From Selenomonadaceae bacterium UBA2897 (GTDB taxonomy: Bacteria > Bacillota > Negativicutes > Selenomonadales > Selenomonadaceae), in assembly GCA_002350105.1 (NCBI GenBank), contig DEDT01000054.1, forward strand, positions 30,475 to 94,474: a DNA stretch of 64,000 nucleotides, in the 5' to 3' direction. The position numbers and the translations under genes are program-made. This document shows positions 25,506 through 32,675 of this stretch, piece after piece; the stretch's first letter is position 1, and the number at the start of each line of letters is the position of its first letter. Below the pieces are notes generated by a model. It was given only the letters and a program-made list of their open reading frames with translations. It did not search any database and had not been told where the DNA came from.

Positions 25506-25691
25506 CTGCTCCAACTCCTAAACTCTCTTTCTTTTCTGTCAGCCGTCTGCGGCGGCCCGATTGCTTTGCTCTGTCTACTTCAACTATAATCCCAAATACA
25601 CTTCCAAAATTCGTCTGCAATCTGACAGCAAATCCAGGTGTTTTACGAGCTGAACAAAGCTTATCTGCGATTAGCTCACCAATATAAGCTA
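25506..25691. other. A+T-richer fabZ-lpxA interval without a gene
   Basis: This 186-bp gap separates fabZ from lpxA. I see no reading frame with a ribosome site. The minus strand has TATAGT-like and TTGGAA-like hexamers but their spacing is poor, so an internal promoter is possible but not supported. Confidence 0.4.
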
Positions 25692-26135
25692 TTATTTGCT
25701 AATTTCGTCCCTTTTCAGGGCAAACTTGAAGTCCGCCGAAGCGACGAGCTTGTCACCGACATAGCCATCGCAGTGCAGCAGACCGAAGTCACCGCGACGG
25801 CGCACGAGCTCCGCCTTGGTCACAAGCTGGTCACCCGGCACTACCGGATGCTTGAACTTCACGTTTTCCATGCCGCCGAAGAGCGCGATCTTGCCGCGGT
25901 TTTCCTCCGGATAGAGCATGGCCACGCCGCCGACCTGGGCCATGGCCTCGAGAATGAGTACGCCCGGCATGATGGGATTGCCGGGGAAATGCCCGCGGAA
26001 CTGCGGCTCATTCATCGTGATGTTCTTGATGCCCGTCGCGGACTGGAACGGCTCGATCTCCGTAATGCGGTCCACGAGCAGCATGGGCGGACGATGCGGC
26101 AAAATCTTCATGATTTCTTTGATGTCGAGTTGCAT
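25692..26135 (-). CDS. fabZ: 3-hydroxyacyl-[acyl-carrier-protein] dehydratase FabZ
   Basis: A 147-residue hot-dog-fold dehydratase of fatty acid synthesis. It has LPHRPPMLLVDRI at the start and the catalytic segment FRGHFPGNPIMPGVLILEAMAQVGG (histidine in GHFPG, glutamate in LILEAM; quoted as FRGHFPGNPIMPGVL and LEAMAQ). It competes with LpxA/LpxC for 3-hydroxyacyl-ACP and is usually linked to them, as here. ATG 26135 was chosen because it begins MQLDIKEIM and the longer frame is only eight residues. Confidence 0.95.
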   Translation of the reverse strand: MQLDIKEIMKILPHRPPMLLVDRITEIEPFQSATGIKNITMNEPQFRGHFPGNPIMPGVLILEAMAQVGGVAMLYPEENRGKIALFGGMENVKFKHPVVPGDQLVTKAELVRRRGDFGLLHCDGYVGDKLVASADFKFALKRDEISK

Positions 26136-26155
26136 ATTTTTCTCTCCTCTATGTA

Positions 26156-26989
26156 TCATAAATGAGCTGCAGCGATTTGTTTCGCCAGCTGCGTATTCAA
26201 AGCATGTCCTGAGGCGGCCGCGATGATATGGCCGCGAATGAGGCCCGCGAGGCGCAGGTCGCCGATGACATCGACGATCTTGTGGCGCACAAGCTCATCC
26301 TCGAAGTGCAGCGGATTGATCCAGCCCTCATCGTTGTAGATGATGACGTTGTCGATGCTGCCGCCGAGGCCGAGGCCCATGGCTTGCAACTGCGCGATTT
26401 CCTTCTCGTAGGCGATGGTGCGCGCCGGCGCAATTTCCTTTTCGTAGGTGGCCGGATCGATATGGAAGTCCTCGTACTGGATGCCGATGAGCTTGTGGGG
26501 ATTCACCGACGTGAAGCTCACGCGGAAGCCGTCATAAGGCAGTGCCATGACGAAGCGGCCCGTCTTCTCGTCATCGATACGATACACCTTGTCGATGACG
26601 AGCTCGTGGCGCGGCGCATCCAGTTCCTGCGTCCCTGCGGACTGCAGCAGCTGGAAATAGACGAGCGCAGCGCCATCTGCCACCGGCGGTTCCTCCGCAT
26701 CAAGCTCGATGCGGCAGTTATCGATGCGCAGCGCATGCAGGGCACTCATGAAGTGCTCGATGGTAAAGACCTTGCAGCCGTGCTCCTCCACCGTCGTCGC
26801 CCGCAGCGTGGAGGTGACATTGGCCGCGCACGCATGAATCACCGGCTCTCCCGGCAGATCCGTGCGTACGATGACGATGCCTGTATCCGCCGTTGCCGGG
26901 CAGAACCGCGCATGTACCTCCCTGCCGGAATGCAAACCAATTCCATTGTAGGTCACCGCTTTGGCGAGTGTAACCTGCTGCTTTTCCAT
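26156..26989 (-). CDS. lpxC: UDP-3-O-acyl-N-acetylglucosamine deacetylase (LpxC)
   Basis: A 277-residue zinc deacetylase, the committed step of lipid A synthesis. Zinc ligands are visible in FTIEHFMSALHAL and in ELVRHKIVDVIGDL, and the start YNGIGLHSGR is typical. GGSIDNVIIY and RTIAYEKEI are further family blocks. It is a stand-alone LpxC rather than the LpxC-FabZ fusion found in some phyla, and fabZ follows 20 bp later. ATG 26989 was chosen over a longer frame that adds 15 unlike residues. Confidence 0.95.
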   Translation of the reverse strand: MEKQQVTLAKAVTYNGIGLHSGREVHARFCPATADTGIVIVRTDLPGEPVIHACAANVTSTLRATTVEEHGCKVFTIEHFMSALHALRIDNCRIELDAEEPPVADGAALVYFQLLQSAGTQELDAPRHELVIDKVYRIDDEKTGRFVMALPYDGFRVSFTSVNPHKLIGIQYEDFHIDPATYEKEIAPARTIAYEKEIAQLQAMGLGLGGSIDNVIIYNDEGWINPLHFEDELVRHKIVDVIGDLRLAGLIRGHIIAAASGHALNTQLAKQIAAAHL

Positions 26990-27067
26990 AATGCCCCCGC
27001 TTTCTCTCTTAGCTGCTACTATTTTACAAAACATTCGTCATTCGCGCAAGTGGGCAGGCAAAGTCTG

Positions 27068-27931
27068 TCACGGCCGCATGGATTTCCAGCGGTCGTGAAG
27101 CCAGAACCACTCCTCCGGATAGCGGCGGATGTGCCGCTCGATTGCATGAGTCAGCAGCTGGCTCGTCTCCCGGATATCCGCCTGCTTATCCTTCGTCCGA
27201 GCCGTATAGACCGGATCGCCGATGCAAAGCGTATGCGTGCCATCAGCATGGCGGTGCATGAAACAGGGGAAAATCGGTGCCTGCTGGAAACGGCTCATCG
27301 AGGCCGCGCCCGGTACGCAGTTCGTCGGCTGGCCGAAGAAATCGAGGATGATTCCATCGTGGCGGTTCGTATCCTGATCCATGATGAGGCCGATGAACCA
27401 GCCTTCCTTCAGCATGCGGAACATCTCACGCACGCCGGTCTTGTAGGTGATATGCATGCCGATAAGCGTGCGGTACTCCATGATGAAGCGGTCGGCCCCC
27501 GCCGACTTCTGCTGCATCGCGACGCCCACGAGCGGGATGCCGTACTGGGCAAAAGCGCCGCCCATGAGCTCCCAGTTGCCGCAATGCCCCGTGGCGATGA
27601 TGCCGCCCTTGCCTTCTTTCATTGCCTGCTGCAGCTTCTCCAGGCCCTCGACGCGCACGTAATCCGCGATATGGGCACGGATGACCGGGAAGCGCAGTAC
27701 CTCGAAGAGCATGGGGCCGAAGCGCACGGAGCTGGCCCGCGCGATACGCCAGGCTTCGGCATCGCTCACGCCGAGACATTTTTTCACCTGCCGAAAGGCC
27801 AGCTGCTTGCGCTTTCGCGGCACAAGCGGCCAGAGCGCCGCCCCGAGGAAACGCCCCAAAGCCTCGCAAAAGCCCCGCGGCAGATGGCAGCAGAGCCAGC
27901 TGATGGCTTTCAGAAGATAATACGAGGCCAT
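27068..27931 (-). CDS. Lipid A biosynthesis acyltransferase (LpxL/LpxM family), copy 2
   Basis: A 287-residue second acyltransferase. The catalytic motif GHCGNWELMG (about 115-124) and MDQDTNRHDGIILDFFGQPT are present, and an N-terminal hydrophobic segment anchors it. It differs clearly from copy 1 (GHIGTWEW). It lies between lpxD and lpxC and is cut off from lpxD by a strong terminator, so it may have its own promoter or depend on read-through. Confidence 0.91.
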   Translation of the reverse strand: MASYYLLKAISWLCCHLPRGFCEALGRFLGAALWPLVPRKRKQLAFRQVKKCLGVSDAEAWRIARASSVRFGPMLFEVLRFPVIRAHIADYVRVEGLEKLQQAMKEGKGGIIATGHCGNWELMGGAFAQYGIPLVGVAMQQKSAGADRFIMEYRTLIGMHITYKTGVREMFRMLKEGWFIGLIMDQDTNRHDGIILDFFGQPTNCVPGAASMSRFQQAPIFPCFMHRHADGTHTLCIGDPVYTARTKDKQADIRETSQLLTHAIERHIRRYPEEWFWLHDRWKSMRP

Positions 27932-27956
27932 ATCACACCATCCTTATCCATTCTCA

Positions 27957-27993
27957 TAAAAAAACTGCTGCCGTCATGACGCGCAGCAGTTTG
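27957..27993 (-). terminator. Intrinsic terminator after lpxD
   Basis: On the minus strand AAACTGCTGC pairs with GCAGCAGTTT (10 bp) around the palindromic loop GCGTCATGACG, followed by TTTTTTT with one A. It lies 33 bp past the lpxD stop and would separate the bamA-lpxD genes from the lower lpx genes. Confidence 0.88.
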
Positions 27994-28025
27994 CTGTTAG
28001 GGCTAACTCAATGAATCAATGTTTC

Positions 28026-29057
28026 TTAATTCTTTTTCTCGTACTGCGCAAGTTTCTTTTCCAGCAGTTTCATCTTTTTATACATCTCCGGCAGACGCTT
28101 CATCATAGCCTGCATGCGCAGCCACTCCGTATGCGGCTGCACGGGAAAGCCGGCGCAGAATACGCCTTCGGGCATGTTGCCGATGATGCCGGAACGTGCT
28201 GCATAGACGGAGTTCGCGCCAATCTCGATGTGCCCGACCGTGCCGACCTGCCCGCCGAAGGTCACGTTGTGCCCCACCTTCGTGGAGCCGGAGATACCCG
28301 TCTGCGCGACGATGAGGCAGTTCGGGCCAATCTTGCAGTTATGGCCGATATGCACGAGATTGTCGACCTTCGTGCCGTGACCGATGACCGTCGAGCCCAT
28401 GGCCGCGCGGTCGATACCATCGTTGGCGCCGATCTCGACATCATCCTCCAGCACGACGTTACCGACCTGTGGCACCTTCGTGTGCACGCCGTCCGCCGTG
28501 GTGAAGCCGAAGCCATCGGAGCCGATGACCGCGTTGCAGTTGATCACGCAGCGCTTGCCGATATGACAGTGCTCGCGGATGGAGACGTTGGCATAGACCA
28601 GCGTATCATCGCCGATCTCCACGTACTGACCAACGTAGACGTGCGGATAGAGCGTGACATTGTCGCCGATGACCGCGTGGTCGTCCACGACGGCACAGGG
28701 CAGGATCGTCACGTTCTTGCCGAGCTTAACATCCTTGCCGATATGCGCCTCGGGGCTCACGCCCGCAGGAAAATGCAGCTTCGGCGTGAAGTGCTCCAGG
28801 AGCCTGGCAAAGGCTGCACGCGGCTCCTTGACATAGAGAGCCGGCTTCGGGAAGTCTTCTGTGCCCTCCGGCAGCATCACGGCCGCCGCCTGGCAGGTCT
28901 TCGCCGCCTCGATGTGCGGCTCCACGGCAAAGGTCAGGTCATGCTCGCCCGCTCCCTCGATGTTGTCGAGGCCATGAATGACGATATCGCCTGCCCCCTC
29001 GGGACCCGCGACGCGGCCGCCGACATAGTCAGCAATTTCCTGCAAGGTCTTCTTCAT
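28026..29057 (-). CDS. lpxD: UDP-3-O-acylglucosamine N-acyltransferase (LpxD)
   Basis: A 343-residue enzyme for the third lipid A step. An N-terminal uridine-binding domain (about 1-100; NIEGAGEHDLTFAVEP) leads into a left-handed beta-helix of hexapeptide repeats. The catalytic histidine lies in NLVHIGHNCKIGPNCLIVAQ. A C-terminal helical tail ends in KLLEKKLAQYEKKN. It follows the first OmpH-like gene after 14 bp, as in other diderm genomes where ompH-lpxD are neighbours. Confidence 0.95.
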   Translation of the reverse strand: MKKTLQEIADYVGGRVAGPEGAGDIVIHGLDNIEGAGEHDLTFAVEPHIEAAKTCQAAAVMLPEGTEDFPKPALYVKEPRAAFARLLEHFTPKLHFPAGVSPEAHIGKDVKLGKNVTILPCAVVDDHAVIGDNVTLYPHVYVGQYVEIGDDTLVYANVSIREHCHIGKRCVINCNAVIGSDGFGFTTADGVHTKVPQVGNVVLEDDVEIGANDGIDRAAMGSTVIGHGTKVDNLVHIGHNCKIGPNCLIVAQTGISGSTKVGHNVTFGGQVGTVGHIEIGANSVYAARSGIIGNMPEGVFCAGFPVQPHTEWLRMQAMMKRLPEMYKKMKLLEKKLAQYEKKN

Positions 29058-29071
29058 GCTGCACCCCGTCC

Positions 29072-29509
29072 TTACTGCAGTTTTTCGATGACCGCATCGG
29101 TGACATCCGTTGCGCCCATGATCGCCGTCTTATTCTTCTCCTCGCTGTCGATGACCGCATCGAGCTTCTTCTGCTTGGCGATATCCGCCAGCACGGCATC
29201 GATCTTCTGCTTGATCTGGATCGTATAGGACTGGTTCAGTCCCTGCAGCTTACGCTGCGTATCCACCTGCAGTTTCTGCGCGTCCTCCTGGGACATATCC
29301 GGATTATCCTTCAGCTTCTGCTCCGCTTCCTGCTGCGTCTCCGCCATCTTCTGGTTGCCCTCTTCGACGATGGCCTTGATCTGCGGTGACTCCTCCATGA
29401 CCCGGGAGCCATCGATATAGCCGATCTGCGTCTTGCCGCAGCCGCTCATCAGCGCGACGGAAAACAGGGCTGATGCCAGTAGCACCACGGCTTTCTTGCT
29501 CAGTTTCAT
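29072..29509 (-). CDS. OmpH/Skp-like periplasmic chaperone, lipoprotein form
   Basis: A 145-residue member of the OmpH family. The signal peptide ends in a lipobox (ALMSGC), so unlike soluble Skp it is lipid-anchored. The body is a charged coiled coil (QEAEQKLKDNPDMSQEDAQK) with the closing DAVIDSEEKNKTAIMGATDVTDAVIEKL typical of the family (last part DVTDAVIEKL). Skp-like proteins carry unfolded outer-membrane proteins to BamA. It is the third of three OmpH-like genes in a row. Confidence 0.88.
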   Translation of the reverse strand: MKLSKKAVVLLASALFSVALMSGCGKTQIGYIDGSRVMEESPQIKAIVEEGNQKMAETQQEAEQKLKDNPDMSQEDAQKLQVDTQRKLQGLNQSYTIQIKQKIDAVLADIAKQKKLDAVIDSEEKNKTAIMGATDVTDAVIEKLQ

Positions 29510-29569
29510 GTTAATCTTCTCGCTTCTTTCTGAAAATCTGCTTTTCCCAAACCTAAGAACAGGCCCGTA

Positions 29570-30691
29570 TTACAGGCTCTGTATTTCTGTTACCATTTCA
29601 TCCGTGATATCGTCTGTCGTCACGCCGGTTACATCCGTATAACGCTCCTGGTTTTCCACGGTTGGAATGACCGCGGGCAGGTAGGAGGCAATACTGCGGC
29701 TCGGCGTAGCCAGGATCAGCGTGTAGTGATGCAGGATGGCCAGCTTGGCGGCCCGTCCCGCGATATCGTTGAGGATATGCGCTTCGAGCGCGTTGATCTC
29801 ATCCTGCTTGGCCTGCAGTGCCTGCTGCTTTTGCAGCTGTTCCTGCAGCTTGCCGGAAGGATCCGCAGCATGCAGCTGATTCAGCTGCTCGGACATGGCC
29901 GCGGTATCGCGTTTCTGCGCCTCGGACTGCCTGGCGAGCGCCGCCGCCTGCTGCTGTGCCTTCGCCTGCTGTGCCTTCGCCTGCCAGACCTCAATCTTCG
30001 GGCCCATCACGGACTGCACGTAGGAACCAATCTCCTGCTGCCAGGCCTGATACATCTGCCACTGCCTGTGACCGCGCTCTTTTTTCACGGCCGTAAGCTC
30101 CTGCTGCAGGCTATCGACATTTGCCTGGCTAAGATTCATGACCTCGGCATTGTCGAGCTTCAGCTGCAGATTGAGGATGGTATTGCGGTACTCCTCGTCC
30201 AGCGCATCGCGCCGCGCGAGGTATTCCGCTTCATGCTCCTTACGGTATTTCTCCCGCAGCTGCTTCTGCTCGCGGGCCAGCGCCACGCGCTCGCCGATGA
30301 CGGCCTGCGCATTCTTCTGCCAGACGGAATCATCGAATGGCTTGCTCTCCACCTCCGGTGGCTCAACTGTGAGCTCTGGCGGTTCCAGATCGGCTGCAGC
30401 CTCCAACGACAGGCGCAGGGATTTCGCCTCCTCGCGCAGCTGCTGCAACTCTGCATAGCGCGGATGCGCTGCCATGACGTCCTGCAGGTTCAGAAGGGCA
30501 GCCTCCGCAGATACCACCACCGCCGCAGGAGGAGCAGGCACCAGGAAATGATGATAGAGCCAGCCGCCCGTCAGGGCCAGCAGCACGGCGGCCACCAGTC
30601 CGCCTGCAAGGAAGCGGCGACGTCTGCTCCCGCGCTCAGGGGATGCAGCAGCGGGCTGCTCCTCCGGCTGTTTCTCCGGCTGTTCAGCCAT
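29570..30691 (-). CDS. Large membrane-anchored OmpH-like protein
   Basis: A 373-residue protein. It has a cytoplasmic P/E/Q-rich start, one membrane helix (about 30-52) and a long periplasmic coiled coil rich in Q, A, E and K. The C-terminal part (LAILHHYTLILATPS, DVTGVTTDDITDEMVTEIQSL) matches the end of the neighbouring OmpH-like proteins, so it is an expanded paralogue about twice their length. ATG 30691 begins MAEQPEKQPEEQ; a longer frame starts 14 residues earlier. A role as a tethered chaperone is inference. Confidence 0.78.
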   Translation of the reverse strand: MAEQPEKQPEEQPAAASPERGSRRRRFLAGGLVAAVLLALTGGWLYHHFLVPAPPAAVVVSAEAALLNLQDVMAAHPRYAELQQLREEAKSLRLSLEAAADLEPPELTVEPPEVESKPFDDSVWQKNAQAVIGERVALAREQKQLREKYRKEHEAEYLARRDALDEEYRNTILNLQLKLDNAEVMNLSQANVDSLQQELTAVKKERGHRQWQMYQAWQQEIGSYVQSVMGPKIEVWQAKAQQAKAQQQAAALARQSEAQKRDTAAMSEQLNQLHAADPSGKLQEQLQKQQALQAKQDEINALEAHILNDIAGRAAKLAILHHYTLILATPSRSIASYLPAVIPTVENQERYTDVTGVTTDDITDEMVTEIQSL

Positions 30692-30793
30692 GCACCACAC
30701 CTCCCCGAGCCCTGGCAGAAGCCCTACACGCAAGAATACCGAGCACGTCAGGCGCCCGGTACTGCTATTTTCCGCACCCGCGGATTATACGGA

Positions 30794-31258
30794 TTATTTC
30801 GAGAGTTTGTTGACGACGTCCTGCGTGATATCCGTACCGCCATAGACCACGGTATCCTTCAGCAGCACGACGCTCAGGCCCTTGGCCTGTGCCACCGTCT
30901 TGACCTTATCCTCGACATCCTTCTCAATCGGCTCCGTCAGCTCCTGCTGTTTCTGCTGCAGGCGCTGCATCGTCTGCTGATAGTAGTCGTTCTTTTCCTG
31001 GTCATTCATGTTCTTGGATTTCTCCTCGAACTCCTTCTGTGCATCGGCAGCTGCCTTCTGCATCTCTGCCTGCATGCTCTGCGTCTGCGGATGTGCGCTG
31101 TAAATCTGGCGCATATCGACGACGCCGACATTCGAGCTGGCCGCCGAAGCGATGCCCGAGCCGGACTGCGTCAGAGCCAGAGCTACGACGGAGCCGACGA
31201 ACACGAGGGCGATGAGGACACTGACGATCTTGACCGTCTTTTTCTGTAACTGTACCAT
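30794..31258 (-). CDS. OmpH/Skp-like periplasmic chaperone, signal-anchor form
   Basis: A 154-residue OmpH family protein. A single N-terminal hydrophobic segment (about 10-30) acts as signal peptide or anchor. NVGVVDMRQIYSAHPQTQSM is the family start, a Q/E/K coiled coil follows, and SVVLLKDTVVYGGTDITQDVVNKL is the family end. It is the first of the OmpH trio and has its own near-consensus promoter at 31333-31361. Confidence 0.9.
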   Translation of the reverse strand: MVQLQKKTVKIVSVLIALVFVGSVVALALTQSGSGIASAASSNVGVVDMRQIYSAHPQTQSMQAEMQKAAADAQKEFEEKSKNMNDQEKNDYYQQTMQRLQQKQQELTEPIEKDVEDKVKTVAQAKGLSVVLLKDTVVYGGTDITQDVVNKLSK

Positions 31259-31332
31259 TTGTTGTTTTACTCCTTTTCCCGTTACGGGTTTATTGATAGA
31301 GTGTCTGACTATGATGAAATCAAAGCAGTTTC

Positions 31333-31361
31333 ATTATAACAGACTGGTTTTCGTTATTCAA
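31333..31361 (-). promoter_or_regulatory. Sigma-70 promoter upstream of the OmpH trio
   Basis: The minus strand reads TTGAAT, 17 bp, TATAAT, about 75 bp before the first OmpH-like start. It is one of the best promoter matches in the window and would drive ompH-like genes and lpxD. Confidence 0.78.
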
Positions 31362-31382
31362 GCTGATTCATGGCAGATTGGG

Positions 31383-32675
31383 CTAAAAGTTGCCGATAAC
31401 GCGCAGCCAGCTATCATCATTATCCCGCAGCAGCTCGAGGCTCAGGAAGTCGTGAAGCTTATAACCCAGCGCAACCTCGCCGGTATCCGTGAGCCAGCGG
31501 TACTCATAACGCAGCCAGCAGCGCTGCAGGAAATTCTGCTGCATTGCCATAAGGAAGCGCTTGCCGCGCATATCGTAGCGCAGGTCGGCGCGGCCCTTGC
31601 TGGAAATGCTGTGCCGCCAGCCCAGCTGCCAGTCCCAATCCATATTCTGGGGGTAGACATCGAGCAATGCCAGCAGCTCATCGCGCTGGCTCAGCATGCG
31701 GCCGCCCCGCAGGCGGAACATGAGATCATGATTATCGTTGTCTTTTCTGCCCGTATCGAGCCAGCCCGTAAGCCGCAGGCGAAAATTCCGCGTATTCGAA
31801 CGGCTCATCACCTGCAGCTGCTCTGCCGGCGTAATCTGCACCTCCGTATGCAGCTGGAACTGCCGCGAATCGGGCAGGGAATCCAGGGCCTGTGCAATGC
31901 TCGCGGCAAAAACCGACTGATGACGCGCGACAAAGGCCACTGGCACGCCGACGAGTTCATCGGCGCGCTGTTGCACGAGCTCGCGATGGCTGAGCAGCGT
32001 AAAATTCGGTACCGTATCGGAGCGCATGGAGAGATCCACCGTGCGCACCACGGGCAGCCGCGGAAAAACCGTAAGCTGCACCTGCATCGTGCCATCCTTT
32101 TGCGGCATAAGGTCGAAATCGCCACGGAACTCCGGCAGATGGGCCGCAAGGTAGGCGCGCAGCTGACGCTTCAATACGCCATTCGTCCAGTCCGTAGCGG
32201 CCACAGGCAGGCCCACGAGGGCTTCCTGAAAGACCGTATCCACGCCCGAGATGTCCTGCCGCACGAGCTTTTCCACCAGCGGCGGCATGCCCTCGACAGC
32301 CGTCACAACCCGCACGCGCGGAATCGTGTCGGCCCAGGGCAGCAGGCTGACCCTGACCTCAGCCGTGCCGGATGGCACCACCGTCACCGTGACCCGCTGC
32401 ACCGTATAGCCCACGAGCACCTTGTCGAAAACCTCACGGATGAGTTCCGCCTGCTGCGGATAGGCATTGCGCACGGGCTGGTCCAGCAGTACCTGCTCGC
32501 TGATGATGCGCACGCTTTCCTGCATGCGCTGCTGCACGAGCGGCGGCAGCTGCTCCCCCGTAACGCTGCTCGCGACCGACGTAATCCGTGGCGCGGCTCC
32601 CGCGGCCGTCGGCAGGACCAGGCAGAGGAGCAGGACAAAAACCATCAGGCTGCTGCGCCGAAAGGACAGGGGCAA
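31383..32675 (-). CDS. Outer-membrane-associated protein of unknown function, bamA-linked
   Basis: A 430-residue secreted protein that I do not recognise by name. A signal peptide (about 1-27, cleavage near AAGAAP) is followed by alternating strand/helix blocks such as VQRVTVTVVPSGTAEVRVSL and FPRLPVVRTVDLSMRSDTVP, which look like POTRA-type or related modules. The second half is rich in alternating hydrophobic and aromatic residues (WDWQLGWRHSISSKGRADLR, RCWLRYEYRWL) and the protein ends in phenylalanine (LRVIGNF), the usual last residue of beta-barrel proteins. It starts directly after the bamA stop. A small barrel or BamA partner is plausible; nothing proves it. Confidence 0.75.
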   Translation of the reverse strand: MPLSFRRSSLMVFVLLLCLVLPTAAGAAPRITSVASSVTGEQLPPLVQQRMQESVRIISEQVLLDQPVRNAYPQQAELIREVFDKVLVGYTVQRVTVTVVPSGTAEVRVSLLPWADTIPRVRVVTAVEGMPPLVEKLVRQDISGVDTVFQEALVGLPVAATDWTNGVLKRQLRAYLAAHLPEFRGDFDLMPQKDGTMQVQLTVFPRLPVVRTVDLSMRSDTVPNFTLLSHRELVQQRADELVGVPVAFVARHQSVFAASIAQALDSLPDSRQFQLHTEVQITPAEQLQVMSRSNTRNFRLRLTGWLDTGRKDNDNHDLMFRLRGGRMLSQRDELLALLDVYPQNMDWDWQLGWRHSISSKGRADLRYDMRGKRFLMAMQQNFLQRCWLRYEYRWLTDTGEVALGYKLHDFLSLELLRDNDDSWLRVIGNF

